Shown in pieces: positions 1 to 8,449 of a DNA stretch of 64,000 nt. The notes under the pieces are model-generated. The model saw nothing but the letters and a program-made list of their open reading frames with translations. It was not told where the DNA came from and did not search any database. Position 1 is the stretch's first letter; every line of letters starts with the position of its first letter. The translations under genes and the position numbers were made by a program. Location: the NCBI GenBank assembly GCA_029552245.1, contig JAKPDW010000064.1:1-64000 (forward strand). The letters are read 5' to 3'. Source of the stretch: Deltaproteobacteria bacterium (GTDB lineage: Bacteria > Desulfobacterota > Desulfomonilia > UBA1062).

Positions 1-678
1 CGTCGCCTCAAGATCCATGGAAAAATACCTCACAATAAGACGAAAAACCCTCTCGGAAATGTGCGAACGATGACAGTACCTGTTAACCTTGTCCATAAGC
101 CAACTTATAGCACTTTTCACGTGCCAAAGTTGTCATGAACCCAACAAAATATCATACCCCAAAAAGGCAGATCTGTCAATTCGTGCCATTGACTGTCTCA
201 AATAGACTATCCTGCGGCATCTTCGTGGCCGCACCCAGCGTTCTACCGCAGGCATCTAAGCCCTCGACGTCGACGAGGCGACGGGTGGCCGCCGTGAGCT
301 GTACCCCCGCGGCATCATCGAGGGGGTGATCAGGAAACGACCCTCTTGTGGACACCCCATCCCGAAGTTCCAGATCGGGATAGGATGCCTCACGGCCTCA
401 GTCACTGGATTTCTGGCGGGCGTCGCCTCTCGGGCTGCAGTGGCTCCCCCTATTCATCATTCCGCCTGGGGAATCTCACTCCTACGTGCGATGCGGCAGG
501 GGCTGCGGGGCCGCCATGTCCCCTGGTGTTTGCGCGGGTGTTCTCCCAGTTTCGCGCCTTGTCCATGGAAACCCCCTCTCCCTGCAGGAGACAGCTCATG
601 GAGCGGGAGCCGACCGGGCATGAACTTCTCTGGCAGTATGTTTCTCGAGCAGCCCCTGGAACGCGTCGGACCGCTCGT

Positions 679-1182
679 TCACCCAATCTTTGAGGATGAG
701 CCTGTGCCCCTCTTCCCCAGGGCGAAGAGCCCCCTGTCGTAGAAGAGCACGCCGAGCGCGGCCACGAGCAGGGAGCCGTCCCGCAGCAGGTACCACCAAG
801 TGATTCTCTCCGCCGTGGGGGAGCTGCTGAAGCACCCGCAGGCGATGTCGAGGCCACGGGAGAGGTTGAAGCCGAGCGCGAGGGTGAAGACGAAGAGCAG
901 GCTTGAGACGATGAGCGCGCCGCCCGGCGTCCACAGGCCGAGCACCAGGCACGCACCGGCTGTGACCTCCACCCAGGGCAGGACGACGGCCGTGAGGTTC
1001 ACGAGCTGGGCGGGCAGGATGTGGTAGTTGTAGACCGCCAGGGCGAAGCCCGCGGGCGCGACGATCTTGGTGAGGCCCGCATAGACGAACATGACGCCGA
1101 GCGCGATGCGCACGATCGCCACCACAGCCTGGAAACCCTTCGCATCCACGAGTTCTTGCATGACGCGTTCCTGCTCACTCAT
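679..1182 (-). CDS. MauE/DoxX-family membrane protein
   Basis: Translation MSEQERVMQELVDAKGFQAVVAIVRIALGVMFVYAGLTKI..., four hydrophobic segments typical of DoxX/MauE; start taken at internal ATG (1182) rather than the ORF-track start. Confidence 0.8.
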   Translation of the reverse strand: MSEQERVMQELVDAKGFQAVVAIVRIALGVMFVYAGLTKIVAPAGFALAVYNYHILPAQLVNLTAVVLPWVEVTAGACLVLGLWTPGGALIVSSLLFVFTLALGFNLSRGLDIACGCFSSSPTAERITWWYLLRDGSLLVAALGVLFYDRGLFALGKRGTGSSSKIG

Positions 1183-1654
1183 AGGGATACCCCCTGTCCA
1201 GCCAGCCTGTCCAGCCCTCGGGCATGACCTTGATCGGCGAGGCACCCAGCTTGCCGAGTTCCTTGACCACGTCCGCGGCCAGGGGGCAGTCAACGTCGTA
1301 GCAGTATGCGATCACGGTCTTGCCGGTCGCGAGCATGGCACGGACCTGCCCGAGCATGCCGGCGGCCTTCCCTGGGGGGATGTTCAGCGCGCCAGGGATG
1401 TGCCCCGCTGCGAAGGCCGCTTCCTCCCGTGCGTCCAGGAACAGGGCCCTGCCCTGCGACAGCAGCGCAAAGGCATCGTCCACGTGGATGACTTCCAAGT
1501 CCCCCGCGTGCAGCCTCGTCACCGCCTGGGGGCTCCAGTCACCCACGAAGGGGATGCCCGCAGGCCTGACCAGGTTGAACACCACCCCGATGACGGCGGC
1601 GAGCGCCGCCATCCAGAAGGCCTGGATCACACCCTGCCTGATCCTGTCCATCAT
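1175..1654 (-). CDS. Membrane-anchored rhodanese-like domain protein
   Basis: MMDRIRQGVIQAFWMAALAAVIGVVFNLV N-terminal TM, then LFLDAREEAAFAAGHIPGALNIP and YCYDVDCPLA typical of rhodanese; overlaps neighbours by a few nt. Confidence 0.85.
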   Translation of the reverse strand: MMDRIRQGVIQAFWMAALAAVIGVVFNLVRPAGIPFVGDWSPQAVTRLHAGDLEVIHVDDAFALLSQGRALFLDAREEAAFAAGHIPGALNIPPGKAAGMLGQVRAMLATGKTVIAYCYDVDCPLAADVVKELGKLGASPIKVMPEGWTGWLDRGYPYE

Positions 1655-1908
1655 GAAGCTTTCCCCCTTGTGATGAGGGCATGGATCTTTTCCTTGTTCG
1701 GGAGCCACTTGCCCCGGTGCACCACCTCGCCGTCCACCTCGAGCGCCGGGGTGAAGGGAAAGCGCCTCATCACGACCTTCAGCTGGGTGACGTGTTCCAC
1801 GTCCGCATCGATCCCCTTCTCGCCCACCACCTCTTTCACCCATTTATAGAGCGTCTTGCAGAAGGGGCACCCCGGGCCGGTCACCTCGATGTGCATTCTG
1901 TAAGCCAT
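1651..1908 (-). CDS. Thioredoxin/glutaredoxin-like small protein
   Basis: MAYRMHIEVTGPGCPFCKTLYKWV, CPFC redox motif, 85 aa. Confidence 0.8.
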   Translation of the reverse strand: MAYRMHIEVTGPGCPFCKTLYKWVKEVVGEKGIDADVEHVTQLKVVMRRFPFTPALEVDGEVVHRGKWLPNKEKIHALITRGKAS

Positions 1909-2105
1909 GTAACTCCCCCCATTTCAACCCCGGAACCGGTTGGGCATTGTTCAGCCCCAGACTCACGGATCCCTGACAAGGTGAGCGGTCATGAGACACA
2001 CCCCGAGAGGGATGATCTCCAGTCTTCTCGTGGGCCACTTTCCCGTGGGCATTCCAACGCCACTCATGGGCTCACCTCGTCGATGAACCCTGCCCGGGGC
2101 ATTCC

Positions 2106-2345
2106 TCAACCCTTGATCAGGTTTTCGAGTTCGGCAGGCGGCAGGACCTTGCCCACGAGCTTCACCTTGCCGTCCACGGCGAGCGCCGGGGTCATCATGA
2201 CGCCGAACTTCATGATCTGGTTTATGTCCGTGACCTTTTCTATCTCGTAGTCGATACCCGCCCGCTTCGCCGCCTCCTCGACGTTGGCGGCGAGCTTGAT
2301 GCACTTGGCGCACCCGGTACCCAGGATCTGGAGTTTCTTCTTCAT
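2106..2345 (-). CDS. Thioredoxin family protein (small redox-active disulfide protein)
   Basis: MKKKLQILGTGCAKCIKLAANVEEAAKRAGIDYEIEKVTDINQIMKFGVMMTPALAVDGKVK; CAKC motif and cis-Pro TPALAVDG; start trimmed to 2345. Confidence 0.85.
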   Translation of the reverse strand: MKKKLQILGTGCAKCIKLAANVEEAAKRAGIDYEIEKVTDINQIMKFGVMMTPALAVDGKVKLVGKVLPPAELENLIKG

Positions 2346-2377
2346 GACGGCTTCCTCCCCTTTCTCTCTTGGTCCGC

Positions 2378-3676
2378 TTAAAAGACGGTTCCGTACACAT
2401 ACCCGGACAGTGTCGCCATGACGATGACCAGCGTTACATACACGATTGTTTTCCCCGTGCCGATCACGGACCGGATCACGAGCATGTTCGGCAGCGACAC
2501 GGCCGGGCCGGCCAGCAGCAGGGCCAGCGCAGGCCCCTTGCCCATGCCCGAGCCCATGAGCCCCTGGAGGATGGGCACCTCGGTGAGCGTTGCGAAGTAC
2601 ATGAAGGCGCCGGCCACCGAGGCGACGAGGTTGGCGAACAGGGAATTGCCGCCCACGAGCGAGCTCACCCATACCGAGGGGATGATCCCCTCGTAGCCGG
2701 GCCTTCCCAGCAGGAAGCCCGCCACCAGGACGCCGGAGAACAGGATGGGCATGATCTGCTTGGCGAAGCCCCAGGAACCGGAGAACCACTCCTGCATCTC
2801 ACCCTCCTGGGTGCTCGTGAGGTACGACAGGCCGATGACGCCCACCGCGAACCCCACCGTGGGGGTGTGCGGGAAGGTCAGGGAGAAGGCCGCGGTGACG
2901 GCGGCCACGGCCGCCACCTTGACCACCGGCACGGAAAACCACGCCACGAGCATGACGCCCAGGCCAGCCGCGCTGAGAGCCGTGATGGCCCATTTCGATG
3001 CGTAGACCAGGTGCCAGATGCCTGTCTCAGACTGGGGCTTGCCCCAGTTGGCGAACACGAGCACCGCGATCATGGCCGCGAAGTACAGCACGTTCTGCCA
3101 CAGGGGCCGCATGCCGTCGTCCGCGCCCAGCATCATCTTCGGCCCGTCCTGGCCGTCCTTCTCCTTGCGGTAGATCACGTGCATGACGAGCCCGATGACG
3201 ACGCTGAAGGCTATGGCGCCCACGGCCCGTGCGACACCCATTTCGATGCCGAGCACCCGCGCGGTCAGGATGATGGCCAGCACGTTGATGGCGGGCCCGG
3301 AGTAGAGGAAGGCGATCGCCGGGCCGAGCCCGGCGCCCATGCGGTAGATGCCCGCGAAGAGCGGCAGGATGGTGCAGGAGCACACGGCGAGGATGGTGCC
3401 GGACACCGACGCCACGCCGTAGGCCAGCACCTTCTTTGCGTCAGCTCCCAGGTACTTCATGACCGTGTTCTGGGACAGGAACACTCCGATGGCGCCCGCG
3501 ATGAAGAAGGCGGGCAGCAGGCACAGGATCACGTGTTCCCGCGCATAGGACTTCGCCAGGTACAGGCCTTCGAGGACGGCGTTGTCGAACCGGGGCACGC
3601 CCACGGGGAGGTAGAACAGCACCAGGAAAACACCTGCAAGCCCGGCAAGCCACTTCCATTCATCTTTCCAGTTCAC
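2378..3676 (-). CDS. Permease, DUF318/UPF0718 (ArsP/YraQ-like) family
   Basis: Multi-TM 432 aa protein with GTILAVCSCTILPLFAGIYRMGAGLGPAIAFLYSGPAINVLAI signature. Confidence 0.85.
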   Translation of the reverse strand: MNWKDEWKWLAGLAGVFLVLFYLPVGVPRFDNAVLEGLYLAKSYAREHVILCLLPAFFIAGAIGVFLSQNTVMKYLGADAKKVLAYGVASVSGTILAVCSCTILPLFAGIYRMGAGLGPAIAFLYSGPAINVLAIILTARVLGIEMGVARAVGAIAFSVVIGLVMHVIYRKEKDGQDGPKMMLGADDGMRPLWQNVLYFAAMIAVLVFANWGKPQSETGIWHLVYASKWAITALSAAGLGVMLVAWFSVPVVKVAAVAAVTAAFSLTFPHTPTVGFAVGVIGLSYLTSTQEGEMQEWFSGSWGFAKQIMPILFSGVLVAGFLLGRPGYEGIIPSVWVSSLVGGNSLFANLVASVAGAFMYFATLTEVPILQGLMGSGMGKGPALALLLAGPAVSLPNMLVIRSVIGTGKTIVYVTLVIVMATLSGYVYGTVF

Positions 3677-3692
3677 GGGTATTTCTTTCCTT

Positions 3693-4046
3693 TCACGAGC
3701 GTATGGGAGACCTGAGGCAGCACGCCATCTTCATGTTCTCGTCCGCCATCATGTAGAGCGCCTGGTTGACACACTCGATCATCGAGACGAGGCATGGCAG
3801 GGAGTTGGCATAGTACACGTTGAGGCCGTCCTTCCTCGTCTTCACGAGGCGGGCCGACCTGAGCACCGCCAGGTGCCTGGAGACGTTCGCCTCCTTCTCG
3901 CCCGTCATGGCGACGAGCTCGCCGACCGTCTTCTCCCCCGAGGCGACGGCCTCGAAGAGACGCACACGCAAAGGATGCGCGAGCGCCTTGAAGACGAAGG
4001 CCTTGAAGTCCGCCGCCATCACCGCATTGTCTTGCCGCCTCGCCAT
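3693..4046 (-). CDS. ArsR/SmtB-family winged-helix repressor
   Basis: FKALAHPLRVRLFEAVASGEKTVGELVAMTGEKEANVSRHLAVLRSARLVKTRKDGLNVYY. Confidence 0.9.
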   Translation of the reverse strand: MARRQDNAVMAADFKAFVFKALAHPLRVRLFEAVASGEKTVGELVAMTGEKEANVSRHLAVLRSARLVKTRKDGLNVYYANSLPCLVSMIECVNQALYMMADENMKMACCLRSPIRS

Positions 4047-4066
4047 GGAACAGGCCCCCTTATGTT

Positions 4067-4094
4067 TACTAGTTTACTATTTAGTTGATTAGTA
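4067..4094. promoter_or_regulatory. Putative ArsR operator: imperfect 13-2-13 inverted repeat TACTAGTTTACTA-TT-TAGTTGATTAGTA
   Basis: 10 of 13 positions symmetric, located just upstream of the arsR start (4046); matches the known 12-2-12 style ArsR/SmtB operator geometry. Confidence 0.6.
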
Positions 4095-4226
4095 GTTCTC
4101 GGTCAAGGCCCTACCACACCGCAGTCCGGCTGTCAAGCAAACCCACAACCGCGCCTTGCGCCGGGCCTTGCCTGTCCTCGGGTGCAGCATGGCTGAAAAC
4201 ATCTCGATCATCCATCGCCCGGGGCA

Positions 4227-4419
4227 ATCGGCAACCCCTGCGCTCGAGCATGCATTGCCTGGGTCTCGCCACCAAGACAACCAGGCCCCCCGTCGTACAC
4301 GTCTGCCGGGTTTCCCCCCGGCAGGTTCACGCCCTCGCGCCTGATGCCCCTGCCAGGACCACGGCCAACCCGTCCACAAGGCGTGTCACGGGATCGGCAA
4401 CCATCGGGCTCGAGCATGC
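4227..4419 (+). repeat. Imperfect direct repeat pair ATCGGCAACC-N6-CTCGAGCATGC (4227-4253, 4393-4419)
   Basis: Both 10-bp and 11-bp blocks conserved exactly with the same 6-bp gap; intergenic. Confidence 0.7.
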
Positions 4420-4526
4420 CCCCGGCTGCCGGCATCCTCGTCCCACGACTTTCACACTTACTGCGGCACCATCCGGAGCAGAGCCTGTGCCTTCGCGTTG
4501 TTGGTCAACGTGGGGCACGGGCTTCT

Positions 4527-4673
4527 CCAGGCCGCGCGAACACGGGATGAACGCGCGGGAGAAGGCGAAGAAGATCGTCGAGATGCCCCAGCCGGCGCGA
4601 AGACGGGATGAACGTCGAGGTGCCGATGCCTGCTGCCGGCTTTTCCCCCAGCCCACGCGAACACGTCATGAAC
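4527..4673 (+). repeat. Three degenerate about 26-bp direct repeats (starts 4527, 4588, 4648)
   Basis: CCAGGCCGCGCGAACACGGGATGAACG / CCAGCCGGCGCGAAGACGGGATGAACG / CCAGCCCACGCGAACACGTCATGAACG; spacing 61 and 60 bp. Confidence 0.75.
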
Positions 4674-4764
4674 GAAGGCCTCCATCGTTACTGACGTCAA
4701 CACCCAGGGCCAGGGGGACATCCGCATGCAGAATGTTCGCTTGAAGAATCTACTTGACAATAAT

Positions 4765-4778
4765 TTTCGTTTACGAAA
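4765..4778. promoter_or_regulatory. Putative MarR operator TTTCGT-TT-ACGAAA overlapping a promoter
   Basis: Perfect 6-2-6 palindrome immediately downstream of a TTGACA (4754-4759) -35-like element, 35 bp upstream of the marR start. Confidence 0.55.
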
Positions 4779-4813
4779 TATTTGCCTGAGAAAGGAACAG
4801 GTACGGACCTCGC

Positions 4814-5308
4814 ATGAAAGACACCAGGACAGACACCTCTCAACTCTACAAGTACTTCTCGTCGAACCCCACGGAGTGCCCCTACTACCTCGTGACGCGC
4901 GCCTCCCTAGCAGCCACGTCGCTCTTTAAGAAGGCCTTCGCAGAGGAAGGCCTGACTGACCTCAAGCCCGCCTACCTCGGCACCCTCCTGAGCCTGTGGA
5001 AGGATGACGGGCTCAAGATCATCGAGCTCGGCCGCAGGGCGGGCCTCGAGCCCTCGACCATGACAGGCCTCATCGACCGCATGGAAAAGGACGGCCTCGT
5101 ATCGCGCGTGCCCGACCCCGAGGACAGGCGCGTGATCCGGGTGTTCCTCACAAGTGAAGGCAGGGACATCGAGCTGAGCGTCGCATCGGTGGTCGAAAAG
5201 GTGATGGCCAAGATCCTCTCCGGGTTCGAGGACGACGAGGTGGCGCTCCTCAAGGAGTCGCTCAGGAAGATGCTCTCGAACATCCACCAGGAGAACGCCG
5301 ATGAGTAG
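4814..5308 (+). CDS. MarR-family transcriptional regulator
   Basis: IIELGRRAGLEPSTMTGLIDRMEKDGLVSRVPDPEDRRVIRVFLTSEGR winged helix. Confidence 0.92.
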   Translation: MKDTRTDTSQLYKYFSSNPTECPYYLVTRASLAATSLFKKAFAEEGLTDLKPAYLGTLLSLWKDDGLKIIELGRRAGLEPSTMTGLIDRMEKDGLVSRVPDPEDRRVIRVFLTSEGRDIELSVASVVEKVMAKILSGFEDDEVALLKESLRKMLSNIHQENADE

Positions 5309-6347
5309 ACCTATCCCCGGGCACGTGGGATACGCGTGCTCGTACACGCCGCTTGCCCTCGTCCTCGCCTCGGGTTTCACCCCATACCGGGTGCTCCCCG
5401 TGACGTCGGGCCCCGACCAGGCGGGGCTTCACCTCCACGACAACCTGTGCCCGCACGTCAAGCGCATCCTCGACAGGGCGCTGGCAGGCGACCTCCCGGA
5501 CATGGCCGGCATGATCTTCATGAACAGCTGCGACCCCATGCGCAGGCTCGCCGACGCATGGACCAAGGTCAAGGGCGGAAACGTCGCGATGGTAGACCTC
5601 CCCGTAAACGGCCTTTCGCGCTCGGTGGACTTCTTCGCCCGGGAACTCGGGCGCCTGGCGGGCATCCTCGAATCGTGGGGCGGCGATCCGGTCACGCCGA
5701 AGAGGTTGGCCTCGGGAATCGCCGCCACGAACGAGATCGCCAATGCGCTCGCGGGGCTCGAGAATCACCCGCCGTGCGGCCTCGGCGGTTCGGTCATCTA
5801 CGAAGCGTACACGGCCTGCGCCACGTCGCCGCCGGCAGAGGCCCTGGCCTTCGTGAAAGGGATCGTGGGGAGCCGTTCGACCAGCATGGCGGATAGTGAC
5901 GCCCCCAAGGTCTTCGTGTTCGGGAACGTATTGGTCGGCAGCGAGGCAATCAACCTCATAGAGGCCTGCGGCGCCAGGGTGGCGCTCGAGGACACGTGCA
6001 TGGGGTCCCGCATGTTCAGGCGCATGGAGATGGCAGAGGGCGAGGTGTCGTTCACCGCGCTCGCACGTGCGATCCTCTCGGGAAAGGCCTGCGCCCGCAC
6101 GTTCGACCCGGCCCGCCCGGGCGGGATAGCCCTGGATATGCTCGAGGCCGCGAGGGGCTGCGGCGCCAGGGGTGCCATATGCCACACAGCCAAGTTCTGC
6201 GACCCGTACCTTTCGCGCCTGCCACACATAAGGGAGGTCTTCAGAAAGGAGGGGATGCCCCTGCTGGTCCTCGAGGGGGACTGCACCGCGAGGTCCATCG
6301 GCCAGCACTCCACCAGGATCGAGGCCTTCCTCGAGATGCTGAGGTGA
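5301..6347 (+). CDS. 2-hydroxyacyl-CoA dehydratase family protein (HgdB/BcrB-type subunit)
   Basis: 348 aa; conserved Cys positions NSCDPMRR, CHTAKFCDPYLSRLP and C-terminal LEGDCTARSIGQHSTRIEAFLEML. Confidence 0.85.
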   Translation: MSRPIPGHVGYACSYTPLALVLASGFTPYRVLPVTSGPDQAGLHLHDNLCPHVKRILDRALAGDLPDMAGMIFMNSCDPMRRLADAWTKVKGGNVAMVDLPVNGLSRSVDFFARELGRLAGILESWGGDPVTPKRLASGIAATNEIANALAGLENHPPCGLGGSVIYEAYTACATSPPAEALAFVKGIVGSRSTSMADSDAPKVFVFGNVLVGSEAINLIEACGARVALEDTCMGSRMFRRMEMAEGEVSFTALARAILSGKACARTFDPARPGGIALDMLEAARGCGARGAICHTAKFCDPYLSRLPHIREVFRKEGMPLLVLEGDCTARSIGQHSTRIEAFLEMLR

Positions 6348-6351
6348 AACC

Positions 6352-7590
6352 ATGCTGGGACAGTACTTCGAATCGCTCGAATCCGGGATCCTCTCCTCCA
6401 TCGAGAAGGACGGCGGCAAGGCCAGCCCGAGGAAGCTCTACGCACTGGAGATCGCGAGGCTCGGCAGGAGGCTGTACGACGGGGGGCACAAGGTCGCCTG
6501 GTGCGGGGTCGCGGCGCCCTTCGACCTCTTGAACGCCATGGGGCTCACCTCGTGCTTCGTGGAGTTCGTGGGCGCCATGCTCGCATCCACCGGCATGGCG
6601 GGGAACATCATCGAGCAGGCGGACCATTGGGGCTACTCCTCGGACGCCTGCAGTTACCACAGGTCGGTCACGGGGGCGGCGTTGGCAGGCCTCATGCCCG
6701 TGCCCGAGATCCTGGTGGGAACCACCTGCCCGTGCACCGGGGGCCTCGGCGTCATCGAGAACCTCGCCAGGCACTTCGGCAAGCCCCTCTTCGTGCTGAA
6801 CATCCCGCAGAACGACACGGTGGAAGACGTCCGGTACCTCGCCGACCAGCTGAGGGACCTCGTGGGGTTCGCAAGCGGGCATACCGGCATCCCCTTCGAC
6901 CAGGAAAGGCTCACCCGCGCAATCGAAAACACCAACGCAGCAAGGGAGCTGTTCGTGGAGATCTTCGACCTCGCATCCAGGGTGCCATCTCCCGCCAGCA
7001 GCAAGGACCTGAACAACTTCATGATCTCGCTCGCGCTGCTCCTGGGCACCAGGGAGTGCGTGGATCTCGCAAGGGCCTTCAAAGACGAGTTCGCGCGCAG
7101 GGTAGAGACGGGCTCGGCCGGTGTGAAGGGGGAGGAGATCCGGCTGCTGTGGATCCAGAACCGCATCCAGTTCAAGAACCCCATCGAGAAGATGCTCGAG
7201 GACGAGTTCAGGGCGTGCATCGTCATCGACGAGCTCAACGACATCTACTGGGACCCCATCGACCCTGACGACCCCTTCGAGGGCATCGCCAGGAGGTGCA
7301 TCCTCATCCCCTTCAACGGCCCGTCGTCCAGGCGCATCGAGCACCTCAAGAAACTCGCGCTCACATATCGCGTGCACGGCGCCATAAACCCCTGCAACTG
7401 GGGGTGCAGGCAGGGCACCGGCATGAGGGGGCTCATAGAGGCGGGTCTCAGGGAGGTGGGCGTGCCTGTCCTGAACCTGGAGGTGGACTGCGTGGACGAT
7501 CGAAAGTTCACCGAAGGCCAGTTCAGGACGCGGATAGAGGCCTTCATGGAGATGATCGGTTCGAACCGGTCTTCCCGGCGCGACAGCTGA
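6352..7590 (+). CDS. 2-hydroxyacyl-CoA dehydratase family protein (second subunit)
   Basis: 412 aa; KVAWCGVAAPFDLLNAMG, SDACSYHRS, GTTCPCTGG, PCNWGCRQGTGMRG, LEVDCVDDRKFTEGQFRTRIEAFMEMI. Confidence 0.9.
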   Translation: MLGQYFESLESGILSSIEKDGGKASPRKLYALEIARLGRRLYDGGHKVAWCGVAAPFDLLNAMGLTSCFVEFVGAMLASTGMAGNIIEQADHWGYSSDACSYHRSVTGAALAGLMPVPEILVGTTCPCTGGLGVIENLARHFGKPLFVLNIPQNDTVEDVRYLADQLRDLVGFASGHTGIPFDQERLTRAIENTNAARELFVEIFDLASRVPSPASSKDLNNFMISLALLLGTRECVDLARAFKDEFARRVETGSAGVKGEEIRLLWIQNRIQFKNPIEKMLEDEFRACIVIDELNDIYWDPIDPDDPFEGIARRCILIPFNGPSSRRIEHLKKLALTYRVHGAINPCNWGCRQGTGMRGLIEAGLREVGVPVLNLEVDCVDDRKFTEGQFRTRIEAFMEMIGSNRSSRRDS

Positions 7591-7603
7591 GAGGAGGGGA
7601 CCC

Positions 7604-8449
7604 GTGTACTACCTGGGCATAGACATAGGCAGCCTGTCCTGCGACGCGGTCCTCCTCGACGGGCACGGGCGTGTGGTCGCCGACGCCATCGTGCCGACGG
7701 GGGCGAAGAACGCCGAGGCCATAGCGTTGGCCACCGAGCTCGTCCTGAACAGGGCGGGAGCCACGAGGGAGAAGGTCAAGGCCGTCGTGTCCACCGGTTA
7801 CGGCCGCGACAGGGTGGAGGGCAGGCTGGCATCGGTAACGGAGATCACCTGCCACGCAAGGGGCATGCGGCACCTGAACGAGAAGGCGCGAATCCTCATA
7901 GACATCGGAGGCCAGGACAGCAAGTGCATCCTCATGTCCGAGACGGGCGCCGTCGTGAACTTCGCCATGAACGACAAGTGCGCCGCCGGGACCGGCCGCT
8001 TCCTCGAGGCCATGGCCAGGGTCCTCCAGGTGGACATCGACGAGATGGGCGAACTCGACCGAGGCGCGAGGGGAGACGTGACCATAAGCAGCATCTGCAC
8101 GGTGTTCGCCGAGAGCGAGGTGGTCTCGCTCATCGCCCGGGGAGAGAACATCTGCGAGATAGCGTTGGGGTTGAACCGCTCCATCGCGTCGCGGACGGTC
8201 TCGCTCGTCAAGCGCGTCGCTCCCGACATCGACGGCATGGGCATCGCCATGTCGGGTGGCGTCGCGAGGAACAGGGGCGTCGTCAGGGCCCTCGAGGAGG
8301 CGCTGGGTCGCCCGATCTTCGTCCCCGAGGCGCCGGACCTCGTGGGCGCCCTGGGCGCCGCCCTCTTCGCCCTCGAGAGGGGGGCCCGTCGGGTTTCGAG
8401 GGATGACGGCAGGCATGCCGACGGTCGCCGGGAAGGAGAATGTGCATGA
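7604..8449 (+). CDS. 2-hydroxyacyl-CoA dehydratase activase (BadF/BadG/HgdC ATPase)
   Basis: YYLGIDIGSLSCDAVLLDG, STGYGRD, ILIDIGGQDSKCI, NDKCAAGTGRFLE, SGGVARNRGVVRALEEALG. Confidence 0.93.
   Translation: MYYLGIDIGSLSCDAVLLDGHGRVVADAIVPTGAKNAEAIALATELVLNRAGATREKVKAVVSTGYGRDRVEGRLASVTEITCHARGMRHLNEKARILIDIGGQDSKCILMSETGAVVNFAMNDKCAAGTGRFLEAMARVLQVDIDEMGELDRGARGDVTISSICTVFAESEVVSLIARGENICEIALGLNRSIASRTVSLVKRVAPDIDGMGIAMSGGVARNRGVVRALEEALGRPIFVPEAPDLVGALGAALFALERGARRVSRDDGRHADGRREGECA

Noticed and set aside
359-381. Inverted repeat ATCCCGA-N9-TCGGGAT as a terminator/operator
   Set aside because: Short GC stem without T-tract and far from a supported gene start; not enough support.
2369-3715. 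448-aa plus-strand ORF antisense to the permease
   Set aside because: His/Asp/Gly-rich shadow ORF; the opposite strand has a convincing multi-TM permease.
4527-4673. Possible short CRISPR array (about 26-bp repeats with about 34-bp spacers)
   Set aside because: Only three copies, repeats differ at many positions, no cas genes in the window; reported instead as degenerate direct repeats.
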